Assembly: GCA_036785325.1 (NCBI GenBank)
Contig: JAXIVH010000024.1
Location: forward strand, 6,563,322 to 6,627,321
Reading direction: 5' to 3'
From: Urophycis tenuis
Lineage: Eukaryota; Chordata; Actinopteri; Gadiformes; Phycidae
DNA length: 64,000 bases
Made by a program: the position numbers and the translations under genes. Position 1 is the stretch's first letter. Each line of letters opens with the position of its first letter. The notes under the pieces were generated by a model. It was not told the DNA's origin, did no database searches, and was given only the letters and a program-made list of their open reading frames with translations. This document shows, one piece after another, positions 1 through 60,240 of this stretch.

Positions 1-652
1 AGGTGGCGAAGGCCAGGTCCGGGTTGGTGGAAGTATTCCATCGTACAGAGTAGAAGGATGGAGGCTCCTTGGGGTCGTACAGCAGCAGGGCATCGATGTT
101 GGAGGCCCATTCACTCAGTGCCTCTCCATTCGGTGTTGTGTGGGTATAACCCCAGTCTGTGTGTTGACAGTTGAAGTCACCTGCGTAGATGGCGGGGGGA
201 GTTACTGGCGGGAGTGAGGAGGCAGACATCTCTGATGGTGGAGGCTTATATACGTTGATGACTGATGTCTCCTGGATTTTTGTGACCAGCCACTCGATGT
301 TGGAGCCTGGAGGGGATTGGCTACTGGCTGACCATCTTATTTCAGACCGTACAAAGGTTGCCACACCGTGCTGCTTGCTGTGGGTGGAGCCAGCGAGCTG
401 GAACCCTGGGATCTTGAGGATGTTGTCAGACATGCAGTGTGTCTCCTGCAGGAGCACTACCGATGCCCCACTGGAATCAGCCAGGTGACGCAGGACTTCG
501 AGTTTGGCGGTGGTTAGGCCCTCGACATTGAGTTGAAGCACTGACAGGCCTCGGTTTTCGACGGTCGGGATGACTGCCCGTCCGCCATTCCTAGGTCTGC
601 CAGCTTGACGTTTGGTTGGCGACATTCGTTTCGCAAGTTGGTCTTGCACCAT
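1..652 (-). mobile_element. Non-LTR retrotransposon, endonuclease part, runs off left edge
   Basis: An open reading frame starts at an ATG at 652-650 and runs without a stop to the window edge (217 codons). It reads as the apurinic-endonuclease domain of a LINE ORF2-like protein. Visible landmarks are LSVLQLNVEGL near residue 35, VVLLQETHC near 68, INVYKPPPS near 137 and the diagnostic YAGDFNCQHTDW near 155. An in-frame TAG lies just before the ATG. In life this domain nicks target DNA to prime reverse transcription. The reverse-transcriptase part would lie left of the window. The piece abuts, head to head, the C-terminal part of what looks like the same family on the plus strand. Clade (I/Nimb-like) is inferred from motif style only. 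Confidence 0.85.
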
Positions 653-689
653 CTCTTGCTACTCACAGGGAAGGCCACGTGAAGGCTGT

Positions 690-1347
690 CATCTTCTCCC
701 CCAGTCTGGAGCAGAAGCCCTCACACAAGTAAGGTCGACGTGGCCATCAACAACGCCCTTCGAATTGTAACTGGATGCCTGAAGCCTACCCCTGTGTCCC
801 ACTTGCCAGTCCTCGCGGGAATAGCCCCGTCCGGCCTCCGACGGGAGGCTGCCACCCTCGCCCTGGCCAGGAAAGCAAAAAGATTTGACTGGCACATCCT
901 GCACAACATCACAACAAGAGCAGCGCCCCCAAGCAGACTCAAGTCCCGCCACCCCTACAACAAGGCAGTACAAGAGATGCTCAATTCCACCTCTGAAGAC
1001 ATCTCCAGAGATGCATGGTTGGCAGCAGCTTGGAAGCAGGAGCCGGACCTTCACGTATCCATCGTTACATCAGGGACCCAGGAGATGGTGCCATAGGAGG
1101 AGACAACCTACCACGCCGGCAGTGGACCTTACTGAACCGACTACGAACTGGGGTCGGCCGCTTTAAAACATCAATGAAGAAGTGGGGCTTAGTGGACAGT
1201 GCGGCATGTGAGTGCGGCAACCCTGAGCAGACTGCCGACCACATAATCAACTCCTGCCCCTTATACAGACCACCTTCGGAAGCCAGCCTCTTCGACCTAG
1301 GACCCGAGATGCTGACATGGCTACACGACACAGAGTTGGACCTCTGA
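690..1347 (+). mobile_element. Non-LTR retrotransposon, C-terminal end of the RT protein (broken)
   Basis: Plus-strand coding remnant. It reads SPHTSKVDVAINNALRIVTG, then LKPTPVSHLPVLAGIAPSGL, then an arginine-rich stretch, and ends in a zinc-knuckle-like CECGNPEQTADHIINSCPLY and a stop at 1345-1347. This is the usual C-terminal region after the RT domain in I/Nimb/R1-type LINEs. The frame shifts once near 1040 and there is no RT catalytic core, so it is a dead 5'-truncated copy. The 3' UTR of the element probably continues into the AT-rich DNA after 1348, but no poly(A) or target duplication was recognised. Confidence 0.8.
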
Positions 1348-2519
1348 CGTTACACGAAAGAAGAAGACTAGGTGATTCCATGAATAGTGGCACTTCCAAT
1401 CCTGCCTGTTGGTAATGGTGTAGAAGCAGGCTATTGGCAGTATTTTCTGATTTACTGAATAACTAAACGAGATATCCATAATTGTCAATCATATCCAATG
1501 TCAACAAAATGAAAAAATAATTTTGAAACTGGCTTTATCCATTGTTCAGATTTTATTATTTAAAGTTTATGCTAATCAGCGCATATTTAATTACATCATA
1601 CCTAATTTGCATATTATAACATTAAATTACAGAAAACTTGTAATACATTTTTTTTTCATATTCGAGTAAGTAATCAACTTGTGAAGTTTCATAGTGATAT
1701 CTGCTAGTTAATTTTTTTACCCTATTCACCTGTAGTGTCTCGCCTTATATTTAGCACATTGAACAAAAAAGGGTTAATATACGGAATTGCCCAAGGGATA
1801 TCACCGGGCACCCTCCTAAATCTTAAAGAGGTACCCCTAGTCTACTAGATTCTGCAACAAAAAAAAAACTTTGAACTAATCAGGTTCAACAGGTCACAGG
1901 TTAGTCACTGCACATGATTAGTCTTCATTTTGGAGTAAATGCATTTGTAGAGCTCCAACATCCTATGAATTAATTAATATCAAATTAGATGATCCATCCT
2001 CGTAATAATTAGTTATTTTGTTATGTTGATCACATTTCCACACATTTCAAATAAAGATAAAGAAACATAAGGGTTTGGGTTTGATTATTTAAACAAACCA
2101 AAGAAAAACAGTACAGACAAGAGTTTGGTGAACTCTACTTTTATTTAAATTAAATCAAAGCATTTTTATATTTACCAAAAAACACTAAAGCCCTTCTTCA
2201 TTAGATGTGGACCTCTCATTAATATCAGCTATGCTAAGATGGTGCTATGATGAAAATGGAAGAAAGATGGTTGGCATATCGTATATGCAGCAATGACAAA
2301 ACATGTCCAGGAATTGGTTGTAAACTGAAGTAAAGGCACAATCATAATGCCAGACATAGGAACAGATCCAAGAAGAAGCAGGAGAATGTTAGGAACACAC
2401 AAACTACTTTTTTTTACAACTTCCTCAGTTGAAGCAATTCTTTTTATTCACTTTTTACTTGTTTATTTTTTTTGTTATTTTTCACTTTTTGGCTTTTTAT
2501 GTATTTTTGTAGGAATGAA
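1348..2519. other. AT-rich non-coding DNA downstream of gnai2
   Basis: No reading frame or repeat family was recognised. The stretch is strongly AT-rich with short poly(A)/poly(T) runs. It could be old LINE 3' sequence or plain intergenic DNA. Confidence 0.5.
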
Positions 2520-3401
2520 AAAGGAAAATGCCACCGTTTGTCCATACTGAACTGCGTTCTTCCCTGATCTTAGATGAGTTGATACATACCTCTCTCACTC
2601 TTGTGCGTGCACTCAATCGCTCTGGCGTGCAGCGCTACTTTGATAGCATGTAGCTTGGCCCAGTATATTCCTTAGGATCCAAACGGGGGTGAAGTTAGAA
2701 GCGACCAAGCACTTCCACGTTTTCCCTATTTAAATACGGTTACATGAGTAGTTACACGACCCAAGTATGGTTACACAAAATGAAACATGGCAATTTTCTA
2801 AGTGGATAAAAAAGGATAACTATAATGTATGGCGAAATAACACCAGGGAGCACTTTGACGTCGGCGCAGTAATATCATCACTCCTAAAAGATCCTCTCCC
2901 CCTCCCCCTGTTACTTCAGTCAATAGAACCAACGTGACTTTTTACTTCTGCTACTACAGGTAGTGCAGGCGACGGCGTGCAGGTCACGTTGGTTCTATTG
3001 ACTGAAGTAACAGGGGGAGCGGGAGAGGATCTTTTAGGAGTGATGATATTACTGTGCCGACGTCAAAGTGCTCCCTGGTGTTATTTCGCCATACATTATA
3101 GTTATCCTTTTTTATCCACTTAGAAAATTGCCATGTTTCATTTTGTGTAACCATACTTGGGTCGTGTAACTACTCATGTAACCGTATTTAAATAGGGAAA
3201 ACGTGGAAGTGCTTGGTCGCTTCTAACTTCACCCCCGTTTGGATCCTAAGGAATATACTGGGCAAAGCTACATGCTATCGAAGTAGCGCTGCATGCCAGA
3301 GCGATTGAGTGCACGCACAAGAGTGAGAGAGGTATGTATCAACTCATCTAAGATCAGGGAAGAACGTACTTCAGTATGGACAAACGGTGGCATTTTCCTT
3401 T
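2520..3401. repeat. Long palindromic element, 419-bp arms and 44-bp loop
   Basis: The left arm (2520-2938) and right arm (2983-3401) are reverse complements of equal length with only scattered mismatches, so almost no indels separate them. The ends read AAAGGAAAATGCCACCG inward. The right end is followed by TTAA (3400-3403); the matching left site reads AAAA. This would fit a TTAA-targeting (piggyBac/Kolobok-type) non-autonomous element with one mutated flank. No transposase is encoded. The arms resemble the broken element at 37824-38349. Confidence 0.85.
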
Positions 3402-3993
3402 AAGAATTTGTGCAGAATACCGAGCTGCTATATTTGCCATGTTGAGTCATGCAGAACAATAACGGGTTTGGCTATGAGTGACAAACATATGTAAACAATA
3501 TAAAAAGATCACACTCCATGTCCATGCCTGTGCATCAGTTTTAAAAATAGCTGTATGCAATTAAAAGTTTAATCATTTGCACATCAGATTTGTCTAAAGT
3601 AAAACAAATGCATTTATATAAAACAGTTGTCCTGTGCCTCAACTAGTAATTGAAAATAAAAAAAGGAGGGAACAGCTAAAATACAATGACAAAATATTGA
3701 TTTGAGGTCATAGAGAGTTAACAATACAGAGTTACCAATACGAGTAACTGGGTCAGACATGAAATTCTGCAAGTCTTGTTTCATTTGTGTTTCAGTCTCT
3801 CAGGCATCTTTACAAAAAGCAGATCAAAGCAGAGATTGTGGTCTGATAGTGCAGTCATTCATGATGTGTGTAATCCCCTCATTCTGGTCCCCAGAACTGC
3901 TCACGTCATCTAACAGAAAAGTAGAGAAAATACAACAATCATTCAACAACTGTGCATTAACCCAGAACGCCAGTGAAGATGCGATGCTGCGTT
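3402..3993. other. Non-coding spacer
   Basis: AT-rich sequence between the palindrome and the 14-bp minisatellite. No gene or named repeat was recognised. Confidence 0.5.
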
Positions 3994-4566
3994 GTCATCA
4001 GCCTCACGTCATCAGTCTTATGTCATCAGCCTCACAACATCAGCCTTATGTCATCAGCCTCACAACATCAGCCTTATGTCATCAGCCTTATGTCATCAGC
4101 CTCACAACGCCAGCCTCACAACATTAGCCTCACGTCATCAGCCTCATGTCATCAGCCTCACAACGTCAGCCTCACAACGTCAGCCTCACAACATCAGCCT
4201 CACAACATCAGCCTTATGTCATCAGCCTTATGTCATCAGCCTTATGTCATCAGCCTCACAACATCAGCCTCACAACGTCAGCCTCACAACGTCAGCCTCA
4301 CAATGTCAGCCTCATGTCATCAGCCTCACAACGTCAGCCTCACAATGGCAGCCTCATGTCATCAGCCTCACAATGTCAGCCTCATGTCATCAGCCTCACA
4401 ATGTCAGCCTCACGCTGTCAGACTCACGCAGTCAGCCCCACAATATCAGCCTCATGTCATCAGCCTCACAATCTTAGCCTCATGTCATCAGCCTCACAAT
4501 ATCAGCCTCATGTCATCAGCCTCACGTCAGCCTCATGTCATAAACCTCACGCCATCAGCCTCAACT
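3994..4566. repeat. 14-bp minisatellite (about 40 units)
   Basis: Tandem units of the forms CCTCACAACATCAG and CCTTATGTCATCAG alternate irregularly. Three units make 42 bp, so all frames stay open, which explains the overlapping low-complexity reading frames here. Not a gene. Confidence 0.9.
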
Positions 4567-5639
4567 CCTTCATATGCGCGCCATGGGCAGCATCACAAAA
4601 CATTGCTTTGTTCCAACTGAAAGGATCACATGGTCTTGATGTTCAGAGGATGATGTCACCCATTTATGAGTGACAACGGCAAGTTGACGCCAATGCTCAA
4701 ATTGAAGCTCTAGGGTTCTTTAGGGGGGCCGCGGGGCCCCTCCACCTATCTTAATGACGAGGCGCAATGCCCGGCCCAGGGATGCCCGGAGGGGCGTTGT
4801 GGCATCTTTTTAGACACGGCTTTGTGTGCTCTGGTCTCAACACCAGCGTCACCAAAGCATGCTGCTCCGCCATGCTGTGAGACTCATTAGCATCATCTCT
4901 GTGACCTGGAGCACATAAAGGAAATCCAATTCACCCCTGAACCCAGCGCTGCTCTGTCTGTGCAGAGACACCAGTAAAACCATCGAGTCACTGCTGGCAA
5001 ACCAGCCACAGCTGTAACATGTTCATATGAACCAGTATCAAATCACCATGTGTCTCCATGTAAATCAGTTTAAAGCCAGGGGAGGCAACTTATTTTAGAA
5101 GCATGTTGTGTCATATTTGTTGAAATTCTCTTTACATCATGACAGAGAAATCAACAAATCAAATGCTGACAAAAGAAGAAAAAAGACCGGCCTGTAAAAA
5201 AAAAAACCTAAATCTGTAATAATCTTAAATCTGTAATAAACCCAAATCTGTAATAAACCTGTCATTCTGGCCCTATGAAATGATTGGACAGCTTCAATGT
5301 AAGCCGTACAGTTATTACCCAGAGACCTGCCAGGCTACCTGTGCACCCTCTGCACTCAGGACCAGAGTCTTTTACCAGGCTGGCAGGCCTATTGAGAAGA
5401 TGGCGAGCTGGTCACATGTTCTGGGGAGAGGTGGGATTATCATTTGGATACTTTCAAAATCCAGCCTCATCTGGCTGACTGATTGCAAATGGCCAATTGT
5501 ATGTCCCATGTTGTGTTACTCCATATAAACCAGTTCAAAATCTTCATGTCATTCCATATAGACCAGTTTCAAGGGGCGCAATTACCCCTTGTTTCATCAC
5601 TCTACCCAAGAGAAGGTCTCTGAGTGGCGGAAGCTTCCA
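4567..5639. other. Non-coding DNA downstream of gnai2
   Basis: No exon-like sequence was recognised. A GC-rich patch lies at 4725-4800. A short repeat of the phrase AATCTGTAATAA occurs at 5208-5255. Confidence 0.45.
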
Positions 5640-6013
5640 GAAGGGGGTGTGAAGTACTTCTGCAGTGGACCGGCCAGCCAGTCTGCTTTTCAAACCTTTA
5701 CAGACACTTCTTCTAACTCAGGACTGCAGAGTCACTCCCCATCTTAGTTCATCTAAACCCTGCGTAACCCCACCCTCATGCTCTTGTTTGTTGTACGTCT
5801 TGGCACTTTGATCGCTCTTTGTAACTTGGCACTTAGTCAGAGGTGTTGTATACTGGCTATGCCTAATCTAGCAATTGAAATGCTTGAAAGTTGTTCTGGT
5901 GACTTTCTTACTGTATTAGCAGCAATTAAATGTTTCACCTTCTTATGACAAATGTACTCTTTCTTTGTAAGTCGCTTTTGATAAAAGCGTCTGTTAAATG
6001 CCCTAAATGTAAA
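5640..6013 (+). mobile_element. L2-like LINE, 3' end only
   Basis: The stretch matches, in order, the 3' part of the LINE at 61741-63047: a degraded end of the coding region (CAGAGTCACTCCCCATCTT near 5728), then TTGTACGTCTTGGCACTTT and TTGTAACTTGGCACTTAG, then TTCTGGTGACTTTCTTACTG. It ends in the fish LINE/SINE tail AAGTCGCTTTTGATAAAAGC followed by GTCTGTTAAATGCCC. It is a 5'-truncated, non-coding insertion. Confidence 0.75.
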
Positions 6014-6222
6014 TGGTCAACACTGGTCTCTGCACAGGAAGTCAGCTTGTCTCCACAGGGACAGCGGCTAGCGCTGCTAAGTTTGGACGGTCAGCCAATG
6101 AGGGGATACGGACCCCCGCCTCCAGCAACATGATGGTTTGAAACAAATATGAAAGGGATTATTATTATTATTATTATGATATATACCAGTTTAAAATGCT
6201 CATGTCTGTCCATATCAACCAG

Positions 6223-6228
6223 TTTATT
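6223..6228 (-). terminator. Candidate gnai2 poly(A) signal
   Basis: AATAAA on the minus strand about 170 bp after the gnai2 stop codon. Vertebrate GNAI2 3' UTRs are usually longer, so this may not be the main site. Confidence 0.25.
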
Positions 6229-6231
6229 GGT

Positions 6232-6380
6232 TAGGGTTAGTGTGACTAAACCACCAGTCCTCCTCACATGAGGACTATAGGGTTAGCCACACTAACCTAA
6301 CCCTAACCCTCACCTTGGCGAAGAGGTGAGTCTGCAGTCCTTAAGGTTAGGGTTAGTCACACCAACCCTCACCCTCACCT
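6232..6380. repeat. Interstitial telomere-like repeats next to the gnai2 stop
   Basis: Several blocks of GGTTAGGGTTAG and its complement CCTAACCCTAACC lie in both orientations within 150 bp of the end of gnai2. Between them is a 21-bp near copy of the last gnai2 codons (6328-6348). Confidence 0.6.
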
Positions 6381-6394
6381 TTTGAGCAGCGTTC

Positions 6395-51908
<45,514 letters not shown>

Positions 51909-52560
51909 GGTTCCCAGTGCGCGCTTCAGGACTGCTGTTGGTTGGTCAGATGTCACCAGAAACGTGGAGATGATGAGCAGCTGGTGCCTTTAGCTCAGTA
52001 AGGAGCACAACCACGTCCTGCTCTGGAGGGAAAACGATGAGATTTTGGAAGGAAAGACCAAATCTTGCTGAACAACACCAGTGGTTTGGATTTGGTGGAC
52101 CCTGGTTCTAGACGGACTTCACTCCAGTGGTTTGTGTTCGGTGGACCCTGGTTCTATTCAGACTCCAGTCCCGTCAACAGACCCACATCAGTGATGGCTT
52201 CTTTGCGCCAGGAAACGGAAGAACTTTGCGGAACTTTGAAGAAGGCTGCAGCTGAACAGATCTCAGCTCTACCAGATCTAGATCTCCTGCCCACCATCCG
52301 CACGGCTTACGAACCACGGACTTCAGAACATTCCAGCTGTGAACCGAGGGTTCGGGTTCCGACCAACAGAACCTCACGTTACGATCCAAACGGGCTGCGG
52401 GTCGCTTGTCTTCAACCGGAGGGCCGTTCTGCGTTCTCCTGCTGAGGTTCTAGCGCTCCAGGCCACACCCGACGGAGAGAAGTTCTTCTCACGGCTCCTC
52501 CTCCTCCTCATCACTGCTCCTCCTCAGCTCCACGCCTCCCCCGCTGCTTTATGGGAAATG
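51909..52560 (-). promoter_or_regulatory. gnai2: Probable gnai2 5' UTR and promoter region
   Basis: Inferred from position just upstream of the start codon and higher GC content. No TATA box was recognised. Two imperfect 45-bp copies starting CAGTGGTTTG and sharing GGTGGACCCTGGTTCTA lie at 52079-52157. A plus-strand 126-codon frame overlaps this region but resembles no protein I know. Confidence 0.45.
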
Positions 52561-52756
52561 TAGGCCAGGGTGTGTATGTGCGACCTACCGTTAGTTAGGG
52601 TTTCTGCTATGTGGGCCCGTTCTAGCAGGAGCAGGAAGCAGGACACCCACTGGGAGACAGGTATGGAGTACCAATGAAAAGTGAATGAAGTACTTTCACT
52701 ACAGTAAGACGTTCATTGAGCCCACAAGCGAAACGGTGTGTATTCCAGACACAGTT

Positions 52757-53183
52757 CTGCTGCGCCCCCTGGTGGAGGAAGCTGGCTGTAACTCTGCAGC
52801 GCCCCCCTGGTGGAGGAAGCTGGCTGTAACTCTGCAGCGCCCCCCGGTGGAGGAAGCTGGCTGTAACTCTGCAGCGCCCCCCGGTGGAGGAAGCTGGCTG
52901 TAACTATGCAGCGCCCCCCGGTGGAGGAAGCTGGCTGGAACTCTGCAGCGCCCCCCGGTGGAGGAAGCTGGCTGTAACTCTGCAGCGCCCCCTGGTGGAG
53001 GAAGCTGGCTGTAACTATGCAGCGCCCCCCGGTGGAGGAAGCTGGCTGTAACTCTGCAGCGCCCCCCGGTGGAGGAAGCTGGCTGTAACTATGCAGCGCC
53101 CCCCGGTGGAGGAAGCTGGCTGGAACTCTGCAGCGCCCCCCGGTGGAGGAAGCTGGCTGTAACTCTGCAGCGCCCCCTGGTGG
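52757..53183 (-). repeat. 36-bp array, 12 units, each with a CTCF-like core
   Basis: Unit on the plus strand is GTGGAGGAAGCTGGCTGTAA followed by CTCTGCAGCGCCCCCC. On the minus strand each unit contains CCACC(A/G)GGGGGCGCTGCA. Three units (near 52762, 52985 and 53170) carry the exact CTCF consensus CCACCAGGGGGCGC; one has an extra G; eight have G in place of the A, which also creates a CpG. It lies between the gnai2 promoter and the 3' end of slc38a3. CTCF binding is inferred from motif only. Confidence 0.85.
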
Positions 53184-53322
53184 GGGGCTCCAGCTGCACT
53201 TTTCCTATCTTCACTTTACTTGATGTATGTAACCAGTGGTAAGTAGTAACGAGACAAAGGGAGATAAGTCTTGATGTTAATTTATGACAAAGAATCATTT
53301 GAAGCTTAAATGTTATCTTATC

Positions 53323-53328
53323 TTTATT
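53323..53328 (-). terminator. slc38a3: Candidate slc38a3 poly(A) signal
   Basis: Minus-strand AATAAA at the end of about 3.1 kb of AT-rich DNA following the slc38a3 stop, just before the GC-rich 36-bp array. Chosen by position; AT-rich DNA has other candidates. Confidence 0.4.
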
Positions 53329-56426
<3,098 letters not shown>

Positions 56427-56531
56427 CTAGTGGCCGCTGCCCGCGCTGCTGCTCCCAGACGTCCAGTCGATGATGATGAAGCTTAGACTCATTATCATAA
56501 ACAGGCAGCCCATTCCAGCAAAGCAGGCAGC
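56427..56531 (-). CDS. slc38a3: slc38a3 terminal exon
   Basis: 105 bp, AACFAGMGCLFMIMSLSFII then IDWTSGSSSAGSGH and stop TAG at 56429-56427. Last transmembrane helix and a short hydrophilic tail. Acceptor CTCCTAG. Confidence 0.94.
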   Translation of the reverse strand, partial: AACFAGMGCLFMIMSLSFIIIDWTSGSSSAGSGH

Positions 56532-59500
56532 CTAGGAGACACAGTGATAGTTAGTGAAATAGTCAGTTATTTCAGGTCATTGTCTCATCACAGCCATGTT
56601 CTTCTGAGGTGAACATCAGCTAAGGTTTTGTGTAAATGGGCATCATGGCCCAGTGGCTCTTTATACAAAGTGCCACTAAGAGGATCAGCAAAAAAATTAC
56701 CCATTTTAGTTCAGTGTTCATGACCCTCCCAACTAGCAGACATGAAGGGACAGAAGTCCCAGAACCCTGCAACAGGCACTTAATCAGTGATTCAACCTAC
56801 AATGAAGCCTAAATGACCCTGCGTTAAATAGCCATCTGTCTTTAAACCACCTGTCTGTAAACCACCTGTCTGTATGTTATCTGTCTGTACACCATCAGTC
56901 TGTATGTTATCTGTCTGTACACCATCAGTCTGTATGTTATCTGTCTGTACACCATCAGTCTGTATGTTATCTGTCTGTACACCATCAGTCTGTATGTTAT
57001 CTGTCTGTACACCATCAGTCTGTACATTATCTGTCTGTAAACCCCCTGTCTGTAAGTAATCTCTCTGTAAACCATCTGTCTGCATGCCTCCATGATATGC
57101 TATGATGCGCAGACCACCAAACAGATGTTCATTGACATCTGGTGCCCTTTATTGTCTAAAGGATGAGCTGGTCAGTGTGGGGGCTCCTCTGCGTCTCACC
57201 ATGATTTTGGGGGGTGACCTCAGCGGCTCCTCTTCGTTGGGAACAATCCTCAGGTAGAAGACCGCAGGGAAGATGAAGATGAGGCATGGGGCAGATGTGG
57301 CACCTGCAACCACAGAAAGCCACAGGAAGTACACGCATGTCACACCTAACACGCATGTCAACCGATCCTGCCACCACTATGATCCACCACTATGAGGTTT
57401 GAAGAGATCGCCACCACTTTGATTTTGATTTAGGGCATTTAGCAGATGCTTCTGTCCAAAGCGACTTACAATCAGTACATTTGTCATACATTTGTGGGGT
57501 TCAGTGTCTTCCTCAAGGGCACTTGACATGTGGACAGTTGGAGGTGGGGATCGAACCACCGACCCTCTGGTTAGTAGACGACCTGCTCTACCCACTGAGC
57601 TACTGCTGCCCCTACTTCTGTAATCTGTCTCCGTAAACACATCTGAATTGGATCCTTCACGTCTAGCACAGTATATCTCAGGTAACCACCGTTGCAAACA
57701 ACATGCACTGTCGCTAGTCTCACAATAGCAGAACTGACTGTTCATCAGAACAGGTCATTGTTCTGTAGGAGCTCCTCCAGCCATTGTTATTTTAGGTCTA
57801 TTCATATGTTGTACCTGGAATACCTTGTAAAAATGTGCACATCTTGCATCTTGCACATTCTGCACATTTGCACACCTATTTTTGCACTACTGACAGCTAC
57901 CAAGGATGTCTACCATGTATGCATACAGGTTCTCACTTTTTCACCGACCTGACTTTAAGAGCTCGCATTTAACTTAATTTATTTTAACCTAATCTTGTCT
58001 AGATAGATCTATTTATTGTTTATTGTTTATTGACTATAGTCAGGCTCTTATTGCACTCATCTATCTCCTGTACTGCTGGTCACTGTGAATTTCTCCTAAG
58101 GGGGATTAATAAAGGAATATCTTATCTTATCTTAACCTTTTACTCTGCTATTGACAGCTAAGAAAAGGACCCCCCCCCCCCCCCATCCCGCCTGGCACAC
58201 CCACCTATGACTCCGAAGATGCCCAGGATGTTGGGGGCGAAGATCACCAGCAGGTTGATCAAGCTGAGGAGAACCACAGCGATGGCAATGTGTCGCGGCC
58301 AGCAGAAGGTCTTGTTGGGGAACAGCATCTGCTGGATGGCCCTCCGGACCTGGTGGCAACAGGGGGCGAGAGGGGACCAGGCTGAAGAACCACCGTGCGC
58401 TCAAAGCTTAAAGTGACGGTTCGGAGTAAAATTCACCCTGAGGTAATTTCCACCAATAATCCAGCCAAATACCCCCTCAGATGCTTTTCTAGCGACGGTT
58501 AATATTTATCAAGTTTAGGGGTATAAGCTTAGTACTGGAGTGAATGGTACAGTGTGTATATCTCGGAAATTACCCCACTAATAATGCATGGATTGTTACC
58601 CAACTTTTGTAGTAGTACATATACTGTATGGTCTGTACTCAAAAAAACGAGGCTTGTAAGTACACCAGGAGTTTATTTAAAAGAGCACTTTCCTGATAGC
58701 TTCAACTCTCTGTTGCTAAGGCTACCGCTGCATCGACGTCACTTCCGTCTTTCCGGAAAAGTTAGTAAAAGTCCTCTTCAAAACTCACAAGTGTAAGGAA
58801 AAAGTTAGTGAATTCAACACTCCATCGAAATGTATTGACAACTGAAATAATTCAATACTTGATATTATGTACATTTTTTGTTGTGTACGACAGTCCCCAA
58901 ATCCATTGTTTAGATTTTATATTCCCATTTATTTGTATATAGTTGAAGAGGACTTTTACGAACTTTTCCGGAAAGACGGAAGTGATGTCGACGCAGTGGT
59001 AGCGTTAGCAGCAGAGAGTTGAAGCTATCAGGAAAGTGCTCTTTTAAATAAACTCCTGGTGTACTTACAAACTTTAAAATGCCTCGTTTTGTGAGTACAG
59101 ACCCTATATGTACTACTACAGAAGTTGGGTAAAAATCCATGCATTATTAGTGGGGTAATTTACGAGATATACAAACTGTACCAGTCACTCCAGTACTAAG
59201 CCACAGGGCTTATACCCCTAAACTTGACCAATATTGACCGTCGCTAAAAATGCCTCTTAGGGGGTATTTGGCTGGATTATTGGTGGAAATTACCTCAGGG
59301 TGAATTTTACTCCGAGCCATCACTTTAAAGACTATAACACAGGGATGGTTTAGTACCCGTAACAGCCCAGTAACAGACTGGTTCCATCCCAGTTGAATTG
59401 GCATGAAATTACTCATTGTGATTTGTGCTCTTCATGAATTACCCAAAAATCCCAACATTTGCTTGGAAATTGGCCTCTAATATAAGAGAGAAGGGGAGAC

Positions 59501-60206
59501 TGAAGACCAGTCTGATATCATACATCACCAAACAACAGAGCCAAACACAATGCATCATCAAACACCACCAAAACCAGAACCAAACACAACGCATCATCAA
59601 ACACCATCAACAGCAGAACCAAACACAACGCATCATCAAACACCACCAACACCAGAACCAAACACAACGCATCATCACACACCACCAACACCAGAACCAA
59701 ACACAACGCATCATCAAACACCACCAACACCAGAGCTAAACACAACGCATCATCAACAGGGGACGAATTGCCAGGATATCACAATATTTATCGTGATGTA
59801 GCTATATCACAATATACATATCTATAGCTATATATCACAATATACACTGAATATAGCTATATTTGCAATATCAATATTGCAATATTACAATTTGCATTGT
59901 GATACATCTATCTACAGTATATATCACAATATACATTATGATATATCTGTTCAGAGTATCAACATTGTGTGACTGCTGCAATGAATGGCATTTCATATTG
60001 AATCATCTATCACCTCTTGTGCGCCACCAATGTGTTCTGTGTTTGTAGTGCAGCAGGAGATGACTTACCGGGAAGAGCACGATGGGTACGGTCAGGGTGA
60101 CAGCAGTGAGTACGGCCAAGCGCACACACAGAATCAGGGTGTCATATGGGTCGATGCGGCTGTAGGTGTGAAGCAGCTCAGGTTCCACCTCACCTGCAAG
60201 AGGTGA

Positions 60207-60240
<34 letters not shown>

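Noticed and set aside
3759..4673. Frames of 120-215 codons rich in SLMSSASQHQP
   Set aside because: 14-bp minisatellite read in three frames; no coding signature.
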